Shown here piece by piece: positions 41,144-49,512 of a stretch of 54,548 nucleotides of DNA. The number at the start of each line of letters is the position of its first letter. Position 1 is the stretch's first letter. The stretch covers positions 1 through 54,548 of the forward strand of contig NZ_JAFFIW010000041.1 of assembly GCF_018588885.1 (NCBI RefSeq), read 5' to 3'. Below the pieces are notes generated by a model. That model was not told where the DNA came from. It worked only from the letters and a program-made list of their open reading frames with translations, and did not search any database. The translations under genes and the position numbers were made by a program. Source of the stretch: Mesorhizobium sp. dw_380. GTDB lineage: Bacteria; Pseudomonadota; Alphaproteobacteria; Rhizobiales; Rhizobiaceae.

Positions 41144-44088
41144 ACGTCCAGAACCAGCGACTGCCGGTCGGCGGCCGCATCGACCGCTCCCGCCCCATCG
41201 AATTCAGCTTCGACGGCCGAAAACTAACCGGATATCGCGGCGACACGCTTGCATCCGCACTGCTTGCCAACGACGTCACCCTGGTTGGGCGCAGCTTCAA
41301 ATATCATCGCCCGCGCGGCATTCTTTCCGCCGGGCCGGAGGAGCCAAACGCACTGGTCACGCTCGGGACCGGCGGCAGGCGCGAGCCGAACCTGCCGGCG
41401 ACGACGCTGGAACTTGGCGACGGCATGGCCACGGAAAGCCAGAACCGCTGGCCGTCGCTCGCCTTCGACGTGCAAAGCATCAATGGCCTGTTTTCGCCGT
41501 TCCTTTCGGCCGGTTTCTACTACAAGACCTTCATGGGCCCGACACGGCGCGCCTGGATGGTCTACGAGCATTTCATCCGCGGGGCCGCTGGCCTCGGCCG
41601 GGCCGGCACCGAGCCGGATCCCGACCGCTACGAGGTTCGCCATGCCTTTGCCGATGTCGCGATCGTCGGCGGCGGTCCGGCGGGCCTGTCGGCGGCGCGC
41701 GCCGCCGCCGCGACCGGCGCGCGGATCACTCTGATCGAGCAGGATTTCCTGCTCGGCGGCCAGCTTCTGGCGGAACGGACCAACGGCACGGCGGCCGCAT
41801 GGTTGAGCCACGCCCAAGCCGAACTGGAGAGCTTCGAGACCGTCACCTTGATGAAGCGGACCAGTGCTTTCGGCCTCTATGACGGCAATGTCATCGGCCT
41901 GGTCGAGCAGCGCGACCAGGCCGGCCCGACCGACGAAGCCCGGCAGACCGTCACCATGCTGCGCGCCCGCTCGATCGTTTTCGCCACCGGCGCCATCGAG
42001 CGTCCATTGGTGTTCCCGGACAACGACCGGCCCGGCGTCATGCTTGCCTCGGCCGCCCGGACCTATCTCAACCGCTTCGCCGTTTTGCCGGGCAGGAAGA
42101 TCATCGTCGCCACCACCAATGACCGCGCTTGGCGCGCCGCCTTCGACCTTGCAGGTGCCGGTGCCGAGATGACGGTAGCGGACCAGCGCGCCGCCGCGCC
42201 CGCAGCGCTTGTCGCGGAAGCCGCCCGCCTCGGTGTCGCCGTGCGCACTGCGACACGCATTGCCGGCTTGCATGGCGGCCATGCCGTCAAGCGCGCGAAG
42301 CTCAGCGGACCGGACGGCCAGTTCGAGACCGATTGCGATCTGGTCTGCGTGTCCGGCGGCTGGTCGCCGACCGTGCATCTCACGTCGCATCTCGGCATCA
42401 AGCCTCGATATCGCGATGACATAGACGGCTTCGTGCCGGGCAGCTTTCGGGCCGACCGGTTTGGCGCCGGCGCGATGATGGGAATCTACGCGACCGCCGA
42501 CGCCATCGAGGACGGTCATCGCGCCGGCATCGCGGCGGCATCCTTCTGCGGCAGGTCGACGGCCGCGCCGGCTCTTTCGAAGCTCGATCTGGGCGAAACC
42601 GTCTCGGTTCCGCTTCGCGAAGCACCTTCCGTCACTCGCGGAAAAGCCTTCGTCGATTTCCAGATGGACGTCACCACGAAGGACATCGAACTCGCCCATC
42701 GCGAAGGCTATGAATCGGTCGAGCACCTGAAGCGCTACACGACACTCGGCATGGGCACCGACCAGGGCAAGACCAGCAATTTCCTCGCACTGTCCGCGAT
42801 GGCCGCGCTCCGCGCCGCAACGGTTCCCGAGACCGGCACCACGACCTTTCGTCCGCCCTTTACGCCGGTTGCCATCGGTGCGCTTGCCGGACGCGCCACG
42901 GGCCATCATTTCAAGCCGTTCCGCCGCACGCCGATGCACGACTGGCATAAGGCGAATGGCGCCGACATGCTGGAAGTCGGCCTATGGATGCGGCCGTGGT
43001 TCTACGGGCAATCCGGGGCCGATGTGAACGAAGCCTACGTCGCCGAAATGCGGAATGTGCGCCAGGCAGCGGGCCTGATGGACATCTCCACCTTGGGCAA
43101 GATCGACGTCCAGGGTCCCGATGCGGCGATTTTCCTGGACCGCGTCTATGCCAACGGCTTTGCCAAACTGCCGGTCGGCCGCGCCCGCTATGGTGTGATG
43201 CTGCGCGACGACGGCATCGTCCTCGACGACGGCACCACGACGCGGTTGGCGGAAACCCGGTTCTTCATGACCACGTCGACGGCCAAGGCCGCCGATGTGC
43301 TGTCACGGCTGGAATTCCTGCTCGATACGGCCTGGCCGGACCTGCGCGTCGCCGTCAGCTCGGTGAGCGACGAATGGGCGGCGATGTCGGTCGCCGGACC
43401 GAACAGCCGCGCCATCCTGGCGGCGGCGTTTCCGTCGCTCGACGTCTCCAACGAGGCGCTGCCGCATATGGGCTTGCTCGAAAGCCAATGGGAAGGCCGG
43501 GCGCTGCGCATCCTGCGTCTCAGCTATTCCGGCGAGCGCGCCTTCGAGATCTATGTCGGCGCGACTGCCGGTGAAGGGCTCTGGAGACACTTGCTCGAAA
43601 CCGGCGGGCGGTTCGATCTGAGGCCCTATGGCGTCGAGGCGCTCGGCGCGCTGCGGGTCGAGAAAGGCCATGTCGCAGGCCCCGAGATCGACGGGCGCAC
43701 GACGATTGACGATCTCGGCCTCGGCCGCATGGCCGGCAAGCGCGCCGGCTTCGCCGGCGATGTGCTGCGGCGGCGTCCTGCCTTCATGGCGCCTGACCGG
43801 CACCGCCTGGTCGGCCTGGAATGCATCGAGGACGGGAAGCGCCTGCGCGGCGGCGCCATCCTGTTCCTGCCGGGCGAGACCGCCGCCGGCCACGGGCGCG
43901 GGCGGGTCACCTCCGTCACCTTCAGTCCTGAACGCGGCCACTATGTCGGGCTGGCACTGCTTGCCGGCGATGTGGCGACAGAGGGAAGTGAAATCGTTGC
44001 CGTCTATCCAATGAAGGCCGAGACGGTGCGTGCCCGCATCGTCTCGCCGGTGTTCCTCGATGCGCAAGGAGAACGGCTGCATGGCTAG
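41140..44088 (+). CDS. soxA: Sarcosine oxidase alpha subunit
   Basis: A 982-aa subunit. Residues 1-100 are the ferredoxin-like domain without cluster Cys residues (FDGRKLTGYRGDTLASALLA, RSFKYHRPRGILSAGPEE). Residues 165-480 are an NAD/FAD domain (VAIVGGGPAGLSAARAAAAT; FATGAIERPLVFPDNDRPGV). Residues 595-982 are a GcvT-type tetrahydrofolate domain (MRNVRQAAGLMDISTLGKID; VEALGALRVEKGHVAGPEI). The channelling of formaldehyde to tetrahydrofolate occurs here. Length and domains are complete. Confidence 0.94.
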   Translation: MNVQNQRLPVGGRIDRSRPIEFSFDGRKLTGYRGDTLASALLANDVTLVGRSFKYHRPRGILSAGPEEPNALVTLGTGGRREPNLPATTLELGDGMATESQNRWPSLAFDVQSINGLFSPFLSAGFYYKTFMGPTRRAWMVYEHFIRGAAGLGRAGTEPDPDRYEVRHAFADVAIVGGGPAGLSAARAAAATGARITLIEQDFLLGGQLLAERTNGTAAAWLSHAQAELESFETVTLMKRTSAFGLYDGNVIGLVEQRDQAGPTDEARQTVTMLRARSIVFATGAIERPLVFPDNDRPGVMLASAARTYLNRFAVLPGRKIIVATTNDRAWRAAFDLAGAGAEMTVADQRAAAPAALVAEAARLGVAVRTATRIAGLHGGHAVKRAKLSGPDGQFETDCDLVCVSGGWSPTVHLTSHLGIKPRYRDDIDGFVPGSFRADRFGAGAMMGIYATADAIEDGHRAGIAAASFCGRSTAAPALSKLDLGETVSVPLREAPSVTRGKAFVDFQMDVTTKDIELAHREGYESVEHLKRYTTLGMGTDQGKTSNFLALSAMAALRAATVPETGTTTFRPPFTPVAIGALAGRATGHHFKPFRRTPMHDWHKANGADMLEVGLWMRPWFYGQSGADVNEAYVAEMRNVRQAAGLMDISTLGKIDVQGPDAAIFLDRVYANGFAKLPVGRARYGVMLRDDGIVLDDGTTTRLAETRFFMTTSTAKAADVLSRLEFLLDTAWPDLRVAVSSVSDEWAAMSVAGPNSRAILAAAFPSLDVSNEALPHMGLLESQWEGRALRILRLSYSGERAFEIYVGATAGEGLWRHLLETGGRFDLRPYGVEALGALRVEKGHVAGPEIDGRTTIDDLGLGRMAGKRAGFAGDVLRRRPAFMAPDRHRLVGLECIEDGKRLRGGAILFLPGETAAGHGRGRVTSVTFSPERGHYVGLALLAGDVATEGSEIVAVYPMKAETVRARIVSPVFLDAQGERLHG

Positions 44089-44587
44089 CCCGGATTTCAG
44101 TCTGTCCGTGGCCGATTGCCCGCTCATCCAAGTCGAGGGCTGGGATGGAACGCTCAGGCAGTTCGAAACGAACCTTTCGGCATCGCTCGGCACGGGCCTT
44201 CCCGCCTCGGTCGGCGAGACGGTTCGTCACGAGAACCTTCTCATCATCCGCGTCGCACCCCGTCGTCTCTGGCTTGCTCTCGATGACGGCGCGCCGGCGC
44301 CGTCCCTTGCCATCGATCCGGATCTCGGCTGTTCGGTTTCCCTTGGCGAAGGCCGCGTGCGGTTCAGCCTGGCCGGTGCCGATATCGCAAGGGTGCTCTC
44401 GACCTGCATCGCCGTCGACTGGCAGTCGCCGGCAGCGGCTCCGGGCCACGCCGTGCAGACGTCCTTCCATCATGTGCCGGTGCTCCTGCTGCGCACCGGC
44501 GAGGCCGCATGCGATCTGGTCGTGCCGCGAAGCTTCGCCCGCAGCCTCTCCGATTGGATTGCCGACGGCTCAACCGGAGCCATCTAA
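44081..44587 (+). CDS. soxG: Sarcosine oxidase gamma subunit
   Basis: A 168-aa small GcvT-like subunit, last of the sox set, overlapping soxA by eight bases. Weakly conserved as in other SoxG proteins: RHENLLIIRVAPRRLWLALD, then a C-terminal HHVPVLLLRTGEAACDLVVPRSFARSL segment typical of the family. It is shorter than the 200-aa standard form but not truncated at any motif. Its stop overlaps the stop of the convergent cupin gene by four bases. Confidence 0.88.
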   Translation: MASPDFSLSVADCPLIQVEGWDGTLRQFETNLSASLGTGLPASVGETVRHENLLIIRVAPRRLWLALDDGAPAPSLAIDPDLGCSVSLGEGRVRFSLAGADIARVLSTCIAVDWQSPAAAPGHAVQTSFHHVPVLLLRTGEAACDLVVPRSFARSLSDWIADGSTGAI

Positions 44588-45048
44588 TTTCTTGCTGGCC
44601 AGTCGCGCAGAAACGTAATCCCAAACTTCGGCGCGGCTGCCTTGAGCCGCTCAATATCGCCGGAGGTCGGCGGCCCGGCGACCTCTCCCTTGGGCAGTTC
44701 ATGACCACCTTCGGCGAGAAACTGATCGAATCCACTTGGCGTGCCTATCAGGATATAACGGACGGGCTGGTTGCCAGGATTCATGAGCTGGTGCGGGATG
44801 CCGCGCTTTAAAAACAGGCTCTCGCCCGGCGAGAGTGTCTGGACCTCGCCATCCACGACCGCGGTCAATTGCCCTTCGACGACGTAGACCGTCTCATCGT
44901 CGTTTGCATGGACATGGATCGGCGTCTTCGTCTGCCCGGCACTTCTGTTTTCGAGCAGGCAAAGCACGCCTTCCGTCTGTTTGCCGCAAACCAGTCGCTT
45001 CATGACGACGCCTGCGAGCACAAATTCCTTCGGTTCGAGATCTGTCAT
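44584..45048 (-). CDS. Cupin-domain protein
   Basis: A 154-aa single-cupin protein. Metal-binding motif 1 is TPIHVHANDDETVYVVEG (His, His, Glu) and motif 2 GIPHQLMNPG. Cupins can be dioxygenases, isomerases or storage folds; the short C-terminal helix does not settle this. It points toward soxG and overlaps its stop, so it is unlikely to be in the same operon. Confidence 0.85.
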   Translation of the reverse strand: MTDLEPKEFVLAGVVMKRLVCGKQTEGVLCLLENRSAGQTKTPIHVHANDDETVYVVEGQLTAVVDGEVQTLSPGESLFLKRGIPHQLMNPGNQPVRYILIGTPSGFDQFLAEGGHELPKGEVAGPPTSGDIERLKAAAPKFGITFLRDWPARN

Positions 45049-45117
45049 TGATCCAATCCTGCCTAATATTGAGCGCCTCCTGATTCAGCGCGAGCCCGTC
45101 CCACCTTCGTCTGGCTC

Positions 45118-47469
45118 CTAAACACCCAATACGGCCTTCACGCGTTCTCGGGTGTAGGGAAGGTCGTGGATGCGCTTTCCCGTTGCATGGCGGAACGCAT
45201 TGGCGATCGCGCCGGCAGTCGGCCCCTGCGCCGCTTCCGCCACGCCGAGATAGGGCGAGCCGGGATTGTCGACGACGTGCACCTCGACGCTGTCGGGGAC
45301 GGCGCTGAAGCGCAGGATCGGATAGGCCGACCAGTCGGCGCTGAGGATGCGGGTGTCGTTGAAATGGACGGCCTCGTAGAGCGTCCAGCTCAACGATTGC
45401 AATATGCCGCCTTCGGTCTGGTTGATGATGGAATCCGGTGCCACCACCTCGCCGCAGTCGACCGCGCACACAATATGCGAGATGGCGATGGCGCCGCTGT
45501 CGCGGTCGACATCCGCTTCCAACGCGATGGCGAGATAGGCGGCATGGTTCTTGTATTTGGCGAAGGCAAAGCCCCTGCCCCGGCCTTCCGGCATCGGATC
45601 GCTGTTCCAGCCGAATTTCTCTGCCGCCACCTCGATCACCTTCTTGGCGCGCGGGTCCTTCAGGTGACGCAGCCTGTATTCGACGCGGTCGGCATTGGCC
45701 GCCAGCGCCAGTTCGTCCATGAAGCTTTCGATGGAAAAGACATTGCAATAGGCGCCGAGCCCGCGCAGCGCCGAGACGCGCACCGGCATGTCGGCGACGA
45801 AATGCCAGTTCACGCGCTGGTTCGGCACGTCGTAAAGCGGGATGGCGTTGCGGTCGCCATTGCCGAGAGGCGATATCTGCAGCTTGGCGGGATCGGGCGG
45901 AAAATGCTTTGCCATCAGCCGCCCGGCAATCAGCGAACCGGCCGAACCCGGCCGTGTGCCGTGATTGTTGCTCCACAGATCATAGTGCCAGCTGACGATG
46001 GCGCCCTTGTCGTCGAGCGCTGCGCTGGCCCTGGTCAGCATGGCCGGGCCGTAGGGTTCCCACAGATGCTCTTGGTCGCGCATCCACTGCACGCGCACCG
46101 GCGTGCCGGGCAGCGACTGTGCAATCAGCGCGGCATCGGCGGCCGCGTCGTCGGCGCCATTGTGGCCGTAGCAGCCAGAGCCCTCGGTGTGGATGCAGCG
46201 CACCTTCTCCGGCGGCACTCCAAGCATCTGCGCAATCGCCTTGCGGTCGGGATAGACGCCTTGCGTGTGCGTCCACACCGTCGTCAGGCCGTTGTCGAGC
46301 ATGGCGGTGGCGCAGGAGGGACCGATCGAACCGTGCACCTGGTAGGCGCGGGTGAACCGCGCTTCGATCGCATTGACAGCACTCGACAAATGGAAGTCCA
46401 TGCCGCCGAAGGGCTGCGGGCGGCTGCCGTCATGGCAGGTCGCGCAGGCTGCCTGGAAGATCACCGCGCCGCGCCCGGAAGCTGTCGCCGCCGATGCCGA
46501 CACCGGGATCGGCATTGTACCCGCATCAGCGGAGAGCTTCGTGCGGATCTCCCGTGCTTTCGTGACACGCTGCGGCGACGGTTCGCCCATCTGTGATGCG
46601 ACATAGGTGGCCATGGCGCTGATGTCGGCGTCTGGGTGCCGGCCGAGATTGCCGGTCGCCTCGCCCATCGGGCCGTTGGCGACGCCGTGGTCGGGATGCC
46701 AGCCCTGGCGCAGATAGGCAAACAGGCTGTCATGCGTCCACGGCACCGGCGCCGGCGAGCCGGCATTGAGCGCGAAGGCCGTCCAGCCTTCTGCCTCACT
46801 ACCGGCGAGATGCGATCCCCTCTTCTCGGCGCCCAGGATATTGCGCGGCGTGTGGCAGGCGCCGCAATGTCCAAGTCCGTTGACGAGATAGGCGCCACGA
46901 TTCCATTCCGCACTTTCCGAGGCGATGGTCTGGTAGGCGCCCTTGTTGAAGAACAGCAGCTTCCAGTCAGCCAGCACCAGGCGGACATTGAGCGGGAATG
47001 GCAATTCGTTGGCAGGCGGACGCCTGTTCACCGGCTGGCGTGTCATCAGGTAGGCATAGAGCGCGCCATCGTCCTCGTCCGAGGCCAGCGTGAAATGATC
47101 GTAGGGAAAGGCCGGGTAGAGGTGGTTGCCGGCACGATCGACCCCTTCGCGCATGGCGCGGGTGAAGGCAGCTTGCGACCAATGGCCAATGCCTGTCTCA
47201 GGGTCGGGCGTGATGTTGGTAGAATAGATCTGCCGAAAGGGGGTCGGCACGGCAAGCCCGCCGGCAAATGACCTGTCGCCCGGCTTGGTGTGGCAGGACG
47301 TGCAATTGCCGACGGCGGCCAGCACGGCGCCTTTCTCGATCAGCGCCTGGTCGAAGGCGGACCGCTGCGGCGGCTCGACAGGATCGATCGCCGGCTTCCA
47401 GGCATAGGCGAAGAACCCGGTGGCACACACCACGACAAGAACGCCAACGCCCAGCCACAAGCGTTTCAA
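45118..47469 (-). CDS. Chimeric tri-haem cytochrome c / molybdopterin-binding oxidoreductase
   Basis: A 783-aa product from an intact frame. Residues 1-365: an N-terminal membrane anchor (LGVGVLVVVCATGFFAYAW) and three haem motifs, CTSCH (56-60), CGACH (202-206) and CATCH (342-346), as in cytochromes that accept electrons from molybdenum hydroxylases. From about 370 the sequence switches to the C-terminal half of a NicB-type molybdenum subunit: VHGSIGPSCATAML, GCYGHNGADDAAADAAL, ALRGLGAYCNVFSIESFMDE and GVAEAAQGPTAGAIANAFRH with the catalytic Glu. The third haem domain stops about 20 residues after CATCH, and the first roughly 300 residues expected for the molybdenum subunit are absent. No [2Fe-2S] gene adjoins. 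It is best read as an in-frame deletion fusion and may be non-functional. Confidence 0.85.
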   Translation of the reverse strand: MKRLWLGVGVLVVVCATGFFAYAWKPAIDPVEPPQRSAFDQALIEKGAVLAAVGNCTSCHTKPGDRSFAGGLAVPTPFRQIYSTNITPDPETGIGHWSQAAFTRAMREGVDRAGNHLYPAFPYDHFTLASDEDDGALYAYLMTRQPVNRRPPANELPFPLNVRLVLADWKLLFFNKGAYQTIASESAEWNRGAYLVNGLGHCGACHTPRNILGAEKRGSHLAGSEAEGWTAFALNAGSPAPVPWTHDSLFAYLRQGWHPDHGVANGPMGEATGNLGRHPDADISAMATYVASQMGEPSPQRVTKAREIRTKLSADAGTMPIPVSASAATASGRGAVIFQAACATCHDGSRPQPFGGMDFHLSSAVNAIEARFTRAYQVHGSIGPSCATAMLDNGLTTVWTHTQGVYPDRKAIAQMLGVPPEKVRCIHTEGSGCYGHNGADDAAADAALIAQSLPGTPVRVQWMRDQEHLWEPYGPAMLTRASAALDDKGAIVSWHYDLWSNNHGTRPGSAGSLIAGRLMAKHFPPDPAKLQISPLGNGDRNAIPLYDVPNQRVNWHFVADMPVRVSALRGLGAYCNVFSIESFMDELALAANADRVEYRLRHLKDPRAKKVIEVAAEKFGWNSDPMPEGRGRGFAFAKYKNHAAYLAIALEADVDRDSGAIAISHIVCAVDCGEVVAPDSIINQTEGGILQSLSWTLYEAVHFNDTRILSADWSAYPILRFSAVPDSVEVHVVDNPGSPYLGVAEAAQGPTAGAIANAFRHATGKRIHDLPYTRERVKAVLGV

Positions 47470-47613
47470 GCATTATCCTCCTTTGCGGACCATGCAGCCT
47501 CGGGACGCTCGCGATCGGATTTTCCGCATGTTGCACGCTCACCGTGCGGGAACAGCTAGGCGCGATGGCCCCTCCGTCAACCGACGGATTTGTCCGATTC
47601 CTTCAACTTACGA

Positions 47614-47799
47614 TCATCGCTTGCGAGGAGATGTCGATCCCGTGGCGTGGACCGGAGGTTCTTCATTCTCGTCGGGATTGGGCAGCGGGGTTTCGTCCGG
47701 GAGCCTTTCCGGCTCGGGCTCCTCGATCGGTTCAGGCTTCCATGTTGGAGCCGGCATGGGTACATCGCGATTTGGGTCGGGTTCTCTTGGCTGCTGCAT
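47614..47799 (-). CDS. Proline-rich small protein, 61 aa
   Basis: MQQPREPDPNRDVPMPAPTW followed by a Glu/Pro-rich run (PEPIEEPEPERLPDETPLPN) and DENEEPPVHATG. No hydrophobic core, so it is disordered. The pattern PREPDPNRDVPxPxPTWxPEPIEEPEP recurs in short rhizobial proteins of unknown function. An imperfect EcfG-like pair lies upstream. Confidence 0.7.
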   Translation of the reverse strand: MQQPREPDPNRDVPMPAPTWKPEPIEEPEPERLPDETPLPNPDENEEPPVHATGSTSPRKR

Positions 47800-47825
47800 C
47801 GAAATGATCTCCGTTCAGCTGGCAC

Positions 47826-47850
47826 AACTCGTCGGCGCTGCCATGGTTCC
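47826..47850 (-). promoter_or_regulatory. Weak EcfG-like promoter candidate
   Basis: Minus strand GGAAC (47850-47846), 16-base spacer, AGTT (47829-47826), 27 bases before the Pro-rich protein. One base off the -10 consensus. Confidence 0.25.
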
Positions 47851-48001
47851 TGACAGAATCCTCAACTGTTGTGATCGTTGTGAAGTCGGGATCGCGCATG
47901 CCGGCGGTCGCAACGAGGCATTGGGCGCCGCGCTTTGCAGGTCTTTCGGCACCGGTCCGATTTTCGAGTCGTTGTCTTCAGCAGCGATCGGGAGAACCGT
48001 C

Positions 48002-48131
48002 ATGAAGGACAAGGCAGGCAGATCTCGACAACAGATTGCCGCAGGTCGCCATCGACGATCAGCAGGTGCGACAGCTGGCGGCCACGACCGACTTGCCGTC
48101 CAGCCAGGCTCGCGAACTGGTGCGCCGCTAA
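48002..48131 (+). pseudogene. Possible frameshifted small gene (DUF3606-like tail)
   Basis: An ATG at 48002 follows GGGAGAACC, but its own frame soon becomes unlikely. One base on, another frame reads VAIDDQQVRQLAATTDLPS and QARELVRR to a TAA at 48129-48131, a tail like the DLPSxQARELIRR end of DUF3606-type proteins. A single indel would join the two. The rest of the gap 47800-48155 shows no gene. Weak evidence. Confidence 0.3.
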
Positions 48132-48155
48132 GCCTCGGAGGATTGGCGCCCCCTC

Positions 48156-49493
48156 TTATTTCTGACGAAAGGCGGAGTGGAACGACACAACTAGCGGGCC
48201 GAGGATATAGTCGAGTGCGGTGCGTTGCTCGGTAACGATCATGACTGACGCCGGCATGCCTGGATAAAGGGCAATCTGTGGGGCCGCGGCCAATTCCACC
48301 GGATCGACTGCTACATCGGCGAGATAGTAGGGAAATCCGGTTTTGCTGTCGGTGATGCGATCCGCCGAAATGCGGGTGACGCGGCCGTGAATTATGGGTA
48401 TCGATCGCTGCTTGTATGATGTGAAACGAACTTCGGCGGCCATGTCGGGTCGCAGGTTCGATATGTCCTCGACGCGAATCTGCGCCTGGACGATCAGCGA
48501 ATTCTCAGTCGGCACGATGTCGAGGATGGTCTGCCCTGGCGCGACGATCGCGCCGATCGAGAAGACGCTAAGGCCCATCACCTGGCCATCATAGGGCGCG
48601 CGAACTTCGGCTCGGTCCATGGCAGCCTGGGCGGCAAACATCTTGGGCACCAGGTCGGCAAGGTTCGATTGCGTATCGATCAGCATGGCTGACAGCTTGG
48701 CTCGACGCTCATTGGTCAATTGTGCGATCTGGCTCTCGAGTTCGGCTTTGCTCTGTTGGCTGCCGCCGATTGCGCCGAGGTTCTCGTCGATCAAGCCCTG
48801 CAGATCCGAGGCGGATCTTTCCAGTTCGAGAATGCGTGGGCGCGTCGTCAAGCCGGCCTTGAGCAGCTTCGACAGGCTGGCCTTCTCGTTGATCGTCGAT
48901 TGCAGCTGAGCCTGATAAGATTGGACCCGAGCCTGCTTACCTTGGATCTGCTCCTCGAGCTCGGCAATCCGCCGCTTGAGGATTTGCCTGGCGCCGGCCA
49001 TCGAGGCGCGTTGGGTTTCCAGATCGGCAATCTGGTTTGCCATTGCATCCTTGAGGTAGGCCTCGTGCTCCTTGAGGATATCCTGCGGGAAGGCAACAGC
49101 CTCGCTGCCGTCCAGTTCGGCCCGAATCCTGGCCTCGGTCGCGCGCAACAGCGCATACTGCTGGGCATAGAGATTGAACTCGGACCGAATCCGGGTGTCG
49201 TCCAGCATCAGCATCAAGTCGCCCTTCCTGACGACGTCACCATCCTTGACGCGGATCTCCTTCACCGTTCCGCCGTCGAAGTGCTGTACGCTCTTGCGAT
49301 TGCCCTCCACCTTGACGACAGCGTCGGCAAGGACGGCGCCGTTTAGCGGCGCAAAGGCCGCCCAGCCGCCAAAGATGCCGAAGAAGGCAAGAATGATCAG
49401 CAGGCCGATACAGGCCGGCAGCCGGATCGAATCCGAAGCCAGGCTACCGGCCTCGCCGGGCAGGCTCCGGTAGGTGAGGGCGCCGTCGCTCAT
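48156..49493 (-). CDS. HlyD-family type I secretion adaptor (PrtE-like)
   Basis: A 445-aa membrane fusion protein. One transmembrane helix near residues 25-48 (ACIGLLIILAFFGIFGGWAAF), the first lipoyl half (VVKVEGNRKSVQHFDGGTVKEIRVKDGDVVRKGD), a long coiled coil of about 200 residues, the second lipoyl half (APYDGQVMGLSVFSIGAIV) and the C-terminal YPGMPASVMIVTEQRTALDYIL, which is the type I secretion signature. It links the ATPase to an outer-membrane TolC channel encoded elsewhere. It lies 19 bases after the ATPase gene. Confidence 0.92.
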   Translation of the reverse strand: MSDGALTYRSLPGEAGSLASDSIRLPACIGLLIILAFFGIFGGWAAFAPLNGAVLADAVVKVEGNRKSVQHFDGGTVKEIRVKDGDVVRKGDLMLMLDDTRIRSEFNLYAQQYALLRATEARIRAELDGSEAVAFPQDILKEHEAYLKDAMANQIADLETQRASMAGARQILKRRIAELEEQIQGKQARVQSYQAQLQSTINEKASLSKLLKAGLTTRPRILELERSASDLQGLIDENLGAIGGSQQSKAELESQIAQLTNERRAKLSAMLIDTQSNLADLVPKMFAAQAAMDRAEVRAPYDGQVMGLSVFSIGAIVAPGQTILDIVPTENSLIVQAQIRVEDISNLRPDMAAEVRFTSYKQRSIPIIHGRVTRISADRITDSKTGFPYYLADVAVDPVELAAAPQIALYPGMPASVMIVTEQRTALDYILGPLVVSFHSAFRQK

Positions 49494-49512
49494 CGATCTC
49501 TCCGAATACGGC

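Noticed and set aside
38564..44193. Long minus-strand frames opposite the M24 and sox genes
   Set aside because: Antisense shadows of strongly conserved plus-strand proteins.
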